The notes under the pieces are model-generated. The model saw only the letters and a list, made by a program, of their open reading frames with translations. It ran no database searches and had not been told where the DNA came from. From assembly GCA_934309345.1 (NCBI GenBank), contig CAKRDD010000020.1, forward strand, positions 3,732-67,731: a DNA stretch of 64,000 bases, in the 5' to 3' direction. Positions 52,989 to 62,093 of the stretch are shown here, one piece after another; position 1 is the stretch's first letter; every line of letters begins with the position of its first letter. This DNA is from an uncultured Mediterraneibacter sp. (GTDB lineage: Bacteria > Bacillota > Clostridia > Lachnospirales > Lachnospiraceae). The translations under genes and the position numbers were made by a program.

Positions 52989-54224
52989 CTATTTGTTCAC
53001 CTGATGTTTTTTAAAAATCCAATAACTAAATGCTGAAAATATAATCGTTCCAAATCCATTTACTATCATTGCCATATCCGGCCATTTTATTACCACCTTG
53101 CCTATGCTATAGGTTGTATATGATTGGAATGAAAAATCCGCAATCTTAGATGGTAATAATGACAACATTCGGCTCCAAGTATATCCACCTGTATCCGGTG
53201 ATAAAAAGGTCGGTATTATAATTAAAAGAAAGGCAATGATAATAACACCATATGCGTTTTTTAGTACTGCAGACATCAAAAGCGTTATTCCTGCAATTCC
53301 CAATGTAAAGAAATATGCTAAAACCAAGGCATAAATCGTTCCCTCTGCCATTGATAAGTGGTATCCAACTGATACCGCAGGGTATTTTAATTGAATTGGT
53401 AAATCTGCACCATCTGTCCCAAGGAGGCCAAGATATACCGCAGAATAAATCAACGTAATTCCCCAATATACACAAGTAGTGAATAGCCACACCACAATAA
53501 TTTTTGTGGAAACCAACCTGCTTTTCCCATATTTCATACACAATATTAGCGAATCACATTTAGATTGATATTCGCCTGAAAAAATCGGTGCAATTCCAAT
53601 GCAGATAATCATCATAATCAGTACCGGCCATGTCAATGCATCCAAAATCATATCCCAACCTTTATGGTAACCATACTGATATTCGGATATTTTTTTTACT
53701 TCACCCTCCCAATAATCTGCTTCTATAGAAGTAAGTTTCCCATTCTCTTCTAGTAATTGAATATATTTTTGATCTCGGTCAAGACGTGCCTGTGTAAAAT
53801 CCTTTCCTGCATTATTTTCAAGAACATCTTTTATGTCACTTCCACTTCCAGGCTCTTCATATACATTTGTTATCAAACTTAACAGCTCTTTGTTTGGCAG
53901 ATAAAATGTACTATATTTTTCTTGGGACAGATAATGGTATGCTTCATTGTTTGAGCTTGTATCTGGGTTATTGATATATTCCAAATATTGATCTACAATT
54001 TCATTCACTCTATCCTGTGTTAGTTCTTGCCGCTGCTGAGTATTTTGCAACACCTCAACGGCAGTCATTCCACTAACGGTCTGGCCATTTTCATCTGTTG
54101 CTGTAATTTGAAAAATACTTGAACACACACAGAAAACTAAAAACAAACTACATCCTATAACTGATATTTGTGTCAACCTGCTTGTCCAGATCTTCTTCCA
54201 TTCATATTTGATCATTCCACTCAT
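52989..54224 (-). CDS. ABC-2 type permease
   Basis: 411-residue membrane protein with an N-terminal segment (about 17-38), a large external domain (about 40-185; acidic, VYEEPGSGSDIKDVLENN), then about five to six segments (about 195-400) with MIICIGIAPIFSGEYQSKCD, the ABC-2 core pattern. It is the membrane partner of the ATPase gene, with which it overlaps by ATGA. Together they resemble bacitracin/lantibiotic resistance or export transporters controlled by an ECF sigma factor. Substrate unknown. Confidence 0.87.
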   Translation of the reverse strand: MSGMIKYEWKKIWTSRLTQISVIGCSLFLVFCVCSSIFQITATDENGQTVSGMTAVEVLQNTQQRQELTQDRVNEIVDQYLEYINNPDTSSNNEAYHYLSQEKYSTFYLPNKELLSLITNVYEEPGSGSDIKDVLENNAGKDFTQARLDRDQKYIQLLEENGKLTSIEADYWEGEVKKISEYQYGYHKGWDMILDALTWPVLIMMIICIGIAPIFSGEYQSKCDSLILCMKYGKSRLVSTKIIVVWLFTTCVYWGITLIYSAVYLGLLGTDGADLPIQLKYPAVSVGYHLSMAEGTIYALVLAYFFTLGIAGITLLMSAVLKNAYGVIIIAFLLIIIPTFLSPDTGGYTWSRMLSLLPSKIADFSFQSYTTYSIGKVVIKWPDMAMIVNGFGTIIFSAFSYWIFKKHQVNK

Positions 54225-55108
54225 TAACTATTCTCCCCTGCTTCCATTTCATCTGAAAAATATTTCAAATATAAATCTTCCAATGTCGGTTCAACATTAA
54301 TGGCGTCATCAATTGGAGCTTCTGTAGATATGATTCTGGCCTCTACATGATTTGCTAATGCATGTGAATTGGCTATACAATACTGTGTCTCAAATTTTGT
54401 CCATTCTTTATTTGGAATTTTGCAGGACCATACTTCCCCATTAACTTTATCAAGCAGTTCTTCCGGCGTACCCTGCAAAATAAAACAACCTTTTTTCATC
54501 ACCAGTACCTGGTCTGAAATATATTCTATGTCTGATACGATATGTGTTGATATAATAATAATTTTATCTTTTGACATTTCAGATATAATATTTCGGAAAT
54601 ATGCACGTTCTTTAGGATCTAATCCTGCTGTTGGCTCATCTAAGATAAGAATTTTAGGATCATTTAACAAAGCCTGTGCAATTCCTAATCTTCGTTTCAT
54701 TCCGCCTGAAAAAGTCCTTATTTTTCTGTTAGCCTCGTTTTCAAGATTGACCAGTCTTAATAGTTGTCTTGTTTTTCGCTTAGCATATTGTGGCTGCAAA
54801 CCTTTAATTGAAGCAATATACAGCATGAAATCTTGTGCTGTGAAACTTGGAGTATAACCAAACTCTTGCGGAAGATACCCCAAAATGTCCCGAAATCTTT
54901 CACCCATCTGTATATTATTTTCACCATCTATTTTTACTTCTCCAGACGTAGGTTCAATTATTCCACAAATCATTTGTAAAAGCGTTGTCTTTCCTGCACC
55001 ATTTGCACCTAAAAAACCATATACACCTTCCGTCAATATAGTATCTATTTGTTTCACTGCTATTTTATTTTTAAATTGTTTAGAAAGGTGTTCCATAGCT
55101 AATTTCAT
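54224..55108 (-). CDS. ABC transporter ATP-binding protein (BcrA-like)
   Basis: 294 residues, DRA/BcrA-type ATPase. Motifs: GFLGANGAGKTTLLQ (Walker A), Q-loop LGYLPQEFGYTPSF, signature TFSGGMKRRLGIAQ, Walker B ILILDEPTAGLD, H-switch IISTHIVSD. The C-terminus (220-294) is the usual regulatory extension. AGGAGG before the ATG. The start lies 29 bases inside the preceding gene's end and its stop overlaps the permease ATG, so this is a tightly coupled operon. Confidence 0.92.
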   Translation of the reverse strand: MKLAMEHLSKQFKNKIAVKQIDTILTEGVYGFLGANGAGKTTLLQMICGIIEPTSGEVKIDGENNIQMGERFRDILGYLPQEFGYTPSFTAQDFMLYIASIKGLQPQYAKRKTRQLLRLVNLENEANRKIRTFSGGMKRRLGIAQALLNDPKILILDEPTAGLDPKERAYFRNIISEMSKDKIIIISTHIVSDIEYISDQVLVMKKGCFILQGTPEELLDKVNGEVWSCKIPNKEWTKFETQYCIANSHALANHVEARIISTEAPIDDAINVEPTLEDLYLKYFSDEMEAGENS

Positions 55109-55850
55109 TTAGATTTCCTCCTGCTCTTTTAAGAAGTTTACGCATTTCTATCATCATACCAAGTAAAGCAATCAGCCCTATCCCTATCCATATGCCCAAA
55201 TATGAGGTTTGAAATATTTTTACATCAGATATTTTAAGTATTGTAATTATGCAACTTAAACATGCTCCCCATGCCCCCGAATATAACGGTATATTTTCTT
55301 CTCTGCTCCTATTTAAAATTAACATACATCCAAAGCACATTATTATATAAGGAACTATTCCATATAAAATAACTTGCCAAATTACAGTTTGTTTTAACAT
55401 AGATATGCCAAGTGCCATAGTCATAAAAAACAATAGATCAAACAATCCAAATATAGTTAAGCGAACCAGTAAAACTTTGCTGAAAGAATTCTTTGCTGTT
55501 ATCTGTATTTCCAACATCCCCGGTTGGAAGACATTACATAATTCCTTTGCATTAATGAGGCATAAAATGGGGCCAGAAATTGCGATTAATGTCCAAAACC
55601 AACTACTTATGTTAATCTGCTCTGTAATCAGCAGATATAATACTAAAGCAGAAACAATAATTTTTAAAATCCATGTTTCTGTTTTTATAAATCTCAACTG
55701 ATCGCAAAAAAATTCAGTGCTACTCATTCTTAAATTTTCTGGATGCAACTTTATCTTTTTCGCTTTTGCAATTGTTTCTTTGTATTTATGTGTATCATAG
55801 GCAGGTACCTCAATTTTATTTAGTTCCTTTTTTAAGCGATTCTGAAACAT
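55080..55850 (-). CDS. Membrane protein of the sigma/ABC operon (possible anti-sigma)
   Basis: 256 residues, not named. A charged cytoplasmic N-terminus (1-55) is followed by about six hydrophobic segments (60-80, 85-100, 125-150, 155-175, 190-210, 215-235). It lies 2 bases after the sigma factor gene and overlaps the ATPase gene, so it belongs to the operon. The position directly behind an ECF sigma gene suggests an anti-sigma role; alternatively it is a second permease subunit. No zinc-binding anti-sigma motif was seen. Confidence 0.8.
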   Translation of the reverse strand: MFQNRLKKELNKIEVPAYDTHKYKETIAKAKKIKLHPENLRMSSTEFFCDQLRFIKTETWILKIIVSALVLYLLITEQINISSWFWTLIAISGPILCLINAKELCNVFQPGMLEIQITAKNSFSKVLLVRLTIFGLFDLLFFMTMALGISMLKQTVIWQVILYGIVPYIIMCFGCMLILNRSREENIPLYSGAWGACLSCIITILKISDVKIFQTSYLGIWIGIGLIALLGMMIEMRKLLKRAGGNLNEISYGTPF

Positions 55851-55852
55851 TT

Positions 55853-56356
55853 TTATATCTCCAATCTTCTCTTTAAACTTTTTTCCGCATTCTTTAGTTT
55901 ATATCTTACTGTGGAGGCTGGAATACCCATAACCTGGGAAATATCCTTGATTCTAAAATCTTGATAATATCTCAAAATTATAATTTCTTTTTCTATCTCT
56001 TCGAGTGAATTTATCGCTTCCCAAATATTTAATTGTTCTAATTTCCTATCAATCCCTCCAGAATCAAATCCTTCTATAACTGTTTCTAAATTTACTTGTT
56101 TTGCTTTTCGCAAATAATCACGGATACAATTCTTGGCAATTACATATAAATAGTTTCTCAGTTTACCATACTCTTTGTACCTATCTACATGCTTAAGAAA
56201 CTTCAAAAAAACTTCCTGAGTTATATCTTGAGCTGCATCACTATTACCTACATGATAATAACAATACTTATATATACTCATATAATTTTTCTGAATTACT
56301 TGATCTATTTCATCATTGCTATTTGTAAGTTTGATCAGTCGTTTGTTTTCGAACAT
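55853..56356 (-). CDS. ECF-type RNA polymerase sigma factor
   Basis: 167 residues. Region 2: YKYCYYHVGNSDAAQDITQE, then VFLKFLKHVDRYKEYGKL and RNYLYVIAKNCIRDYLRK. Region 4: IILRYYQDFRIKDISQVMG, then IPASTVRYKLKNAEKSL. There is no C-terminal extra domain. GGGAG precedes ATG 56356. First gene of the operon with a membrane protein, ABC ATPase and permease; such operons usually respond to cell-envelope antibiotics. The expected autoregulated promoter could not be read with confidence. Confidence 0.9.
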   Translation of the reverse strand: MFENKRLIKLTNSNDEIDQVIQKNYMSIYKYCYYHVGNSDAAQDITQEVFLKFLKHVDRYKEYGKLRNYLYVIAKNCIRDYLRKAKQVNLETVIEGFDSGGIDRKLEQLNIWEAINSLEEIEKEIIILRYYQDFRIKDISQVMGIPASTVRYKLKNAEKSLKRRLEI

Positions 56357-56853
56357 AAAATTATCTCCCGATTTTTCTGCTCTAATTCTCTCATAAATTA
56401 TTATCCTTCTATAATGTATAACGATTAAAACCCAAAAAAAAACAAATTTTCTTTTAAATATTATTTATAAAGCCCCAAGAATCTTATGTAGTACTTCTAT
56501 AAGCTCAAAAAACTTCTTGATTTGCCACTAAATGCAATAATTCCATGTTTTTTAATGTTTACCTGCTTCGGTCAACATAACTTCTTAAAGATACATAAGC
56601 ATCAACACAATATTATGAATGACAATGTAATAATCCACATACATAATATTGCTAAAAACACCCTTCCTAGTAATCTAAAAATAATGACTACAAAAAAACT
56701 ATAACACTTTATAAGAATGCGTGATCCGATGAAACGGAATTTGCATCCTTTTGACACCCTAATCCAAATAACAATTAAAATAAATTAAATTACAGTAAAA
56801 ATTATTTCTTCTATTGTTTAATTCTTCTTTTTCCATTTCATGACAAAAAATTA
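56357..56853. other. AT-rich intergenic region
   Basis: Very AT-rich. It must hold the sigma operon promoter (near 56400-56430, not resolved). A plus-strand open frame at 56522-56704 lacks a ribosome binding site and recognisable content and is not called as a gene. Confidence 0.5.
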
Positions 56854-56878
56854 CAGCCAGACTTCAAAAATCTGGCTG
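56854..56878 (-). terminator. Terminator of the AbiL-type module
   Basis: CAGCCAGA / TCTGGCTG with a 9-nt loop, followed on the minus strand by TAATTTTTTG; 30 bases after the RloB-like stop. Confidence 0.85.
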
Positions 56879-56908
56879 ATAGTATAAAATATAAATATGT
56901 CCACTATA

Positions 56909-57700
56909 CTATACAAAAGCTGAAAATGTCACAGAACTGATGCATCCGAACTTCGAATAATCCGCAAGAACAAAACGATTCTTACATCTCTCAATCGCTG
57001 TTTGTTTCACCAGGACTTCATTCGCATCCGGTGTTGTATTTGTCACACAAAATTGAAATCCCATTTTATTACACTTATCCAGCACATATTTATATTGATT
57101 ATTTTCCGGTGTTGATATGAAGCTATCTTTATCTCGGTCTACGATTAAACATATCTGATCAAACCCTTCTTCATAAGTCAGTCCGCTATCTTTAATAATT
57201 TCAGAAATGTCTTCAACTATATTTACGACTTCATATTCTTCACGTAAATCCTCTATAAGTATCTTGCAAGAGGTCTCAATATTATCAACTCTGTCTTCTG
57301 TTGATTTTTTTAATTTTTTATCACATGTCTGCAACATTGTCTTCCATATGTTTCTTGCAAGAACCTTACTTGTCGTGATCACTTTTGTTTCATAAAGATA
57401 GTCCATAATTCGATTTAATAAAGATTCATATGATATAAATTGCTCTTTACTTTCTCTTAAATTTTCAATGACTCTGTCCAATATTTTCTTAGGATTACTC
57501 CAACCCTCTTCGCTAAAACTACGAATTATAGGAATTAATTCAATCAAAGGATTTATACCTATACTTTCACGCATTGTACGGACTGCATCAAAATAAATAA
57601 CTTCTGTATCAGATCCCTCATATATGAGAAAATATTTTTTTACCACTTCATCAGATTTCAACACTTTGGTACGTTCTGCGAATGTTCTGCTTTCTCTCAT
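56909..57700 (-). CDS. RloB-domain protein (AbiLii-like) with its C-terminus replaced by a deoR fragment
   Basis: 263 residues. The first 220 or so match the RloB family: KYFLIYEGSDTEVIYFDAV near the start, FDQICLIVDRDKDSF in the Toprim-like part, and MGFQFCVTN, where the family continues with NPCFELWLL. Here the frame passes instead into TPDANEVLVKQTAIERCKNR, then FVLADYSKFGCISS, the C-terminus of a DeoR repressor, and stops. So the last third of RloB is missing. RBS GGAGAGG; it starts 3 bases after the AAA ATPase stop. Activity of the truncated protein is doubtful. Confidence 0.82.
   Translation of the reverse strand: MRESRTFAERTKVLKSDEVVKKYFLIYEGSDTEVIYFDAVRTMRESIGINPLIELIPIIRSFSEEGWSNPKKILDRVIENLRESKEQFISYESLLNRIMDYLYETKVITTSKVLARNIWKTMLQTCDKKLKKSTEDRVDNIETSCKILIEDLREEYEVVNIVEDISEIIKDSGLTYEEGFDQICLIVDRDKDSFISTPENNQYKYVLDKCNKMGFQFCVTNTTPDANEVLVKQTAIERCKNRFVLADYSKFGCISSVTFSAFV
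56918..57042. repeat. deoR-like fragment fused to the RloB gene
   Basis: About 125 bp, roughly 80% identical by eye to part of the intact deoR gene (59430-59555), in the same orientation, with mostly synonymous differences. Confidence 0.85.
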
Positions 57701-57703
57701 CCA

Positions 57704-59089
57704 TTACACCTCTCCCTCAATAGGAAATACTGTACTAAATATCGGAACACCTCCATATCTGCCTTCTAAATAAGCCTTATCTATCTTCTGATCAAATCTT
57801 GTATTATATTCTTCCAATGAATAAATATCACTTTTACCAGATTTTCTTTTATTTACAAACCAGATTTCATCCCTGCGCAGCAAATCAAAATCTAATAATC
57901 TTGATTCATGCGTAGTTACTATTAACTGAACATTTCTTTTTTCTGCCAGTTGTAAGAATGTGTCCACAAATTTATAAGTCAGGCTTGGGTGCAGACATCT
58001 GTCCAATTCATCTATCACATATGTTTTTCCTTTTCCCGAAAGCAATACTTCTAACAGATCTAAGATTCTAACAGTTCCATCAGATTCTTCAGATATGTTA
58101 AATAATACATGCTCTTTTCCGTGGGAAAATTTTATTGTTCTGCACCCTATATTTCCATCTTTATCAACATTCAAAATAAAGAAATCCCTTGCTGACCTCA
58201 TTGTAATTCCAAATCCAGCAAGTTCTTTGTTATTCTTCATTTCTGCAATTCGTGTTTCAATTTCAGACAGCAAATCATCCCGCATTCTTTTTGGCATATT
58301 TCCAAATACCTTTTCCGGCGCAACATCTACCAGTTCGAACCCTGTAATCCCTGTTCCAAATGCTGAAATAATTCTACATACTTCTTCTACATTTTCAGTT
58401 TTTGCCATATATGAATAATCTGAAATGGATTTATTGGGATAATTAACATCCAGACATTCTTCAATCCACCTATAGATATCTTGAAGTATTGCAGCACTTC
58501 TGTATTGGTGATATAACGTTTTTTTATTTTTATTCATAGTTGAAAGAAATAAAACACTATCATCTTCTTGAATATCTTCCGCATATACTTCTAATTTATC
58601 GATAAGACCTTTTTCTTGTAATGAATTTCCAAATTCATATTTTCCATTATTTATATCTCTACTGAAGATTAATTTCTCCTTATTGTCGCTGGTCAATTCT
58701 ATTAACCATTCTGAAACAAATTTGCTTTGATTTAAAATCACTTCAAATCCATATGCATAATATTTTCCATTAAGCATGATTTCTAATTCAAAGTAACTTT
58801 CTTTTGTCTTATTGGCCTCATCAATTTTACAATACATTTCTGTATGTCCTTTTGGCAATCCATATAAAACAATACGTCTCATATAATCCATTGCTTTTAC
58901 CAGATTTGATTTACCAGCTGCATTGGCACCGTAAATTGCTGCAAATTTTAATAGTTTTATTTTTTCATTATCATATACATGTGCTTTTTTATTCCTTACT
59001 TTTCCTGCAATCATAGAAAACTCTTCTGATTTTCCATCTTCTCTTTCAGAAAACGACAAAAAGTTTTTTACATTAAATCTGATTAACAT
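57704..59089 (-). CDS. AAA family ATPase of an AbiL-type module (RloA/AbiLi-like)
   Basis: 461 residues. AAA_15/SMC-like ATPase: RFNVKNFLSFSE at the start, Walker A YGANAAGKSN (53-62), a long insertion, VIDELDRCLHPSL (Walker B region) and IVTTHESRLLD. An ATPase of this type followed by an RloB protein is the AbiL abortive-infection arrangement known from Lactococcus. GGAGG is 7 bases before ATG 59089 (the frame is open to 59110). It precedes the RloB-like gene by 3 bases. The gene appears intact. The 59090-59336 region upstream is AT-rich with no gene. Confidence 0.87.
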   Translation of the reverse strand: MLIRFNVKNFLSFSEREDGKSEEFSMIAGKVRNKKAHVYDNEKIKLLKFAAIYGANAAGKSNLVKAMDYMRRIVLYGLPKGHTEMYCKIDEANKTKESYFELEIMLNGKYYAYGFEVILNQSKFVSEWLIELTSDNKEKLIFSRDINNGKYEFGNSLQEKGLIDKLEVYAEDIQEDDSVLFLSTMNKNKKTLYHQYRSAAILQDIYRWIEECLDVNYPNKSISDYSYMAKTENVEEVCRIISAFGTGITGFELVDVAPEKVFGNMPKRMRDDLLSEIETRIAEMKNNKELAGFGITMRSARDFFILNVDKDGNIGCRTIKFSHGKEHVLFNISEESDGTVRILDLLEVLLSGKGKTYVIDELDRCLHPSLTYKFVDTFLQLAEKRNVQLIVTTHESRLLDFDLLRRDEIWFVNKRKSGKSDIYSLEEYNTRFDQKIDKAYLEGRYGGVPIFSTVFPIEGEV

Positions 59090-59336
59090 TTCCGCACCTC
59101 CATCTTTCACTTAATTCTAAGCGTTTTTTTCACTTTAGTCAATATATTATACGCACGTATCACTTATAATATATGTGTTATATGTGAATATTTCACTTTC
59201 CACCCTCTTTACTGTCGAACATATAATTCCTTCTTTCTTCACATTTGTAAAATTATAAGATTCTGGAAGCAAAACAGGGAGATAAAACACTTATCTCCCT
59301 GATAATTAACGGTTCGCATTCAAAGCTGCAAAGCAC

Positions 59337-60101
59337 TTAAATTAAAGCATTTTCTTCCACCCTTATCACACAATCCAACTCCTGATAATCCGCCGGACAG
59401 TAATCTGTCAGAATCTTTGCATTCGCAAAAACAGAAAACGTCACTGAACTGATACATCCGAATTTCGAATGATCTGCAAGGACAAACCTGTTCCTGCACC
59501 TCTCGATCGCCGTTTGTTTCACCAGAGCCTCATTCGCATCCGGTGTCGTGAATCCTTCTGCTTTTGTGATTCCATTTGCTCCAAAGAATCCTTTGGTAAA
59601 ATGATATTCCTGCAGATTCTTCATTGCCTGGGCACCGATCACTGCCTCTGTAGAGCTCTTGAGTTCTCCGCCGATCAGAAACACTTTGATTCCTTTGGCT
59701 GCCAGTCTCTGCGCATGTGAAACAGCATTTGTCACAAAGACTGCATTTGTAGATGAAAGTGAATCAATCAGATAACCTGTTGTCGTCCCTGCATCGAGAT
59801 AAATAAAATCTTCATCCTCAATCAATCCTGCTGCATATTGCGCAATTTTCCTTTTCTCTTCCACATAGAGTTCACTCTTCTGCTCAACCGTCGGTTCATA
59901 TGCCGAAACAGTTTCTCCTTCTTCCAACGCAACCGCTCCGCCAAATACCTTAATGAGCTTTCCGGCTTTATGAAGCGCAGTAATATCTCTTCTCACCGTA
60001 GACTCTGATGTATCTAAGATTTCTTTCAATTCTGTCGCTGTGACACTTTTCTTCTCCTTTAACAGATCCAATATAATCTGATATCTCTGTTCTGTAAGCA
60101 T
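59337..60101 (-). CDS. DeoR/GlpR-family transcriptional regulator
   Basis: 254 residues. N-terminal HTH: ILDLLKEKKSVTATELKEI, then SESTVRRDITALHKAGKLIK. The C-terminal DeoR sensor domain has FIYLDAGTTTGYLID, FVTNAVSHAQRLA, VFLIGGELK and ANEALVKQTAIERCRNR, a family signature for phosphosugar binding. It is adjacent to remnants of fruK and fruA, so it is probably the former fructose-operon repressor (FruR-like). It appears intact, although its structural genes are broken. Start 60101 has AAAGGAGATAAC. Confidence 0.92.
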   Translation of the reverse strand: MLTEQRYQIILDLLKEKKSVTATELKEILDTSESTVRRDITALHKAGKLIKVFGGAVALEEGETVSAYEPTVEQKSELYVEEKRKIAQYAAGLIEDEDFIYLDAGTTTGYLIDSLSSTNAVFVTNAVSHAQRLAAKGIKVFLIGGELKSSTEAVIGAQAMKNLQEYHFTKGFFGANGITKAEGFTTPDANEALVKQTAIERCRNRFVLADHSKFGCISSVTFSVFANAKILTDYCPADYQELDCVIRVEENALI

Positions 60102-60250
60102 CTTTGTTATCTCCTTTTAAAAAAGGACCTGAAGCCATGAATCTCAAGCATCTGCTTCTTGATCCATGACTCCCGGTCCTGATTCTTATATTCTTTTCAA
60201 TGGTTTTAACAGATTATTCTATTCGGCATTTCATCCAAATATGTGTTACT

Positions 60251-60576
60251 TTATGCAACTTTCTTCTTCAGCAATCCAAGCAGTACTGCGGAGATCACAG
60301 TTCCCACAACCAGGGAAACGAGATACATTACTGCATTGCCAACAACCGGGAATACAAAGATTCCACCATGTGGTGCCATCAGTGTACATCCAAACAGCAG
60401 TGTTGCAAGGGCGATGGCACATGGCGGAACCATTCCTCCAAGAATCAGTCCTAATACTACTTTACTTGAATCTCCCATACCTGTCAATGCATTATTCAGA
60501 CTTGTGTTGATGCTTATTCGCCGGATTTCTTGTCAAAGGCAATGCTTCTTTTATCGAGCAAATCCGTAATTCTCAT
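60251..60576 (-). pseudogene. fruA: PTS fructose transporter EIIABC (FruA), massively deleted
   Basis: The first 20 codons (from ATG 60576, MRITDLLDKRSIAFDKKSGE) are the start of a fructose EIIA domain. Then comes a stop, and the sequence resumes in another frame with the end of the EIIC domain (SINTSLNNALTGMGDSSK, then VVLGLILGGMVPPCAIAL) to the normal end LLKKKVA. Intact FruA proteins have about 600 or more residues, so about 1.5 kb has been lost. GGAGG precedes the ATG. Confidence 0.9.
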
Positions 60577-60577
60577 C

Positions 60578-61333
60578 CTACCGCTCCTCCTTTACAACCT
60601 GTTGATATACTCCAGCAATCTCCTCTTTTGTTGCCAGATTCTCTGAAAATGCACTTGCACTTCCTGATGCAACTCCCATGTGGAATGCATGCCTGTATTC
60701 GTGTTTCTCCATCCAGCCTGCCATAAATCCGGCTACCATAGAGTCACCTGCTCCAACACCATTTTTCAATTCCCCTTTTGGTGCCGGTGCGTCATAGACA
60801 CTTCCATCCTCTGCCACAAGAACCGCTCCTTCACCTGCCATGGACACAAGAACATTTCTTGCTCCCTTTTCCTGCAGTTTCTTCGCGTAAGGTACAACAG
60901 ATTCCCTTGTCAGAAGTTCCACATCAAAAATCTCTCCAAGTTCATAGTTATTCGGTTTGATCAAAAATGGATGATACGCAAGAACGTTCATCAGAAGATC
61001 TCTCGTCGCATCAACAACGATCATGACACCTTTGCCATCCAGCTTCGCCATAATCTTCTGATACATGTCATCCGGCATGGAAGTCGGGATGCTTCCTGCC
61101 AGGAATAAGACATCACCTTCTCCAAGCTTCTCCATCAGCTTCTCTACATCTTCCGGGGAAATTACCGGACCACTTCCGTTGATCTCTGTTCCGTCGATGG
61201 ATTTTAATTTCAGGTTGATTCGGGACACGCCTTCTTTGATCTCAATGAAATCAGATGCAACTCCCATCTCTTCCAGTCTTCTTACAATCTCTTTTCCGGT
61301 AAATCCGGCCAGGAATCCAAGTGCTGTATTCTC
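60578..61333 (-). pseudogene. fruK: 1-phosphofructokinase (FruK), N-terminally truncated
   Basis: PfkB-family kinase that phosphorylates fructose-1-phosphate. The frame carries ENTALGFLAGFTGKEIVRRL, GGxxP-like SIPTSMPDDMYQ, IKPNNYELGEIF and the catalytic GVGAGDSMVAGF, and ends KEER. A stop codon lies just before ENTALG, so the first 60 or so residues (with the substrate-binding NPALD) are missing. A shorter ORF beginning at 61267 exists, but no product of normal length is possible. It lies in the operon order fruK - fruA. Confidence 0.87.
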
Positions 61334-61357
61334 TTAATCTTCAATCTAATCCTCTAG

Positions 61358-62002
61358 TCATTCCCACCTCACGCAGACTTTCTTCCCACAATGTGCCAGT
61401 CCGACATAATGCACCTCTCCTGTCATCTCTGCATCATACTTCTTTCTCATCTTTGGTGTATTTGAATTCCAGAACCAGATTCGGATATCTGTCATGCTTT
61501 GCATAGAGACAGATATCACTTCTTCCACTTCCACTCTCCCGGTTGCTCTTGATATCATAATCCCGCCTTAAGAAAGCACACATTCCAAGCATCATCATGT
61601 GATAGCTGTTTTCATCCTTTAGATCATGGTAAGATGGAAGTTCCCAGAGAATTCTCTGATACTCTTCTGCGAAGCGTTCCGCATCTCTTCTCTTGAGTGC
61701 ATTCAGCATCTTCTCCATTTTTCTCTCATCGACCTTCAGATGACATGCAGTCAATTCCTTAAACACCTTCCATATTTCCAGATTTGGAATCCTAAGTCTG
61801 TAATAATCTTCCTCTATCACAGCATCAATCGTCACAATTCCATCGTTCTTCTTGCCGCATAACAGGATACAGACCATGGATTGTATACGTCTACACCACC
61901 GAAATGGTATCCTTCATACATTTTCTTTAGTTCATCTGAAAACTGTACCTTGCAATAAGCAAGAAGTTCCTTCACCTCTTCTTTTGTTTCATTTTGCAAC
62001 AT
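61358..62002 (-). pseudogene. AAA-ATPase-like/PD-(D/E)XK nuclease family protein remnant
   Basis: Three frames carry successive parts of one protein. 62002 down: QNETKEEVKELLAYC, then YEGYHFGGVDVYNPWSV, a family hallmark. Next (61434-61877): GIVTIDAVIEEDYYRLRIPN, then FAEEYQRILWELPSYHD and RSDICLYAKHDRYPNLVLEF, the PD-(D/E)XK nuclease core. Finally, KKYDAEMTGEVHYVG, then LAHCGKKVCV, to 61358. These belong to the AAA-ATPase_like/PDDEXK_9 proteins common in gut Bacteroidetes and Clostridia. The N-terminal ATPase half is absent, with at least two frameshifts. Confidence 0.82.
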
Positions 62003-62029
62003 TCAATATATTTTTCTTCAACTTGAAAA

Positions 62030-62069
62030 AGAGATAGAAAAAGCAATTTCCCATGCTTTTTCTATCTCT
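62030..62069 (-). terminator. Terminator of the SDR gene
   Basis: AGAGATAGAAAAAGCA / TGCTTTTTCTATCTCT, a perfect 16-bp stem with an 8-nt loop, followed on the minus strand by TTTTTC; 25 bases after the stop. Confidence 0.9.
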
Positions 62070-62093
62070 GCTCTTGTTCCTGCTCTTATTTGT

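Noticed and set aside
56522..56704. 60-codon plus-strand open frame in the AT-rich gap
   Set aside because: No ribosome binding site, no recognisable content; AT-rich DNA gives such frames by chance.
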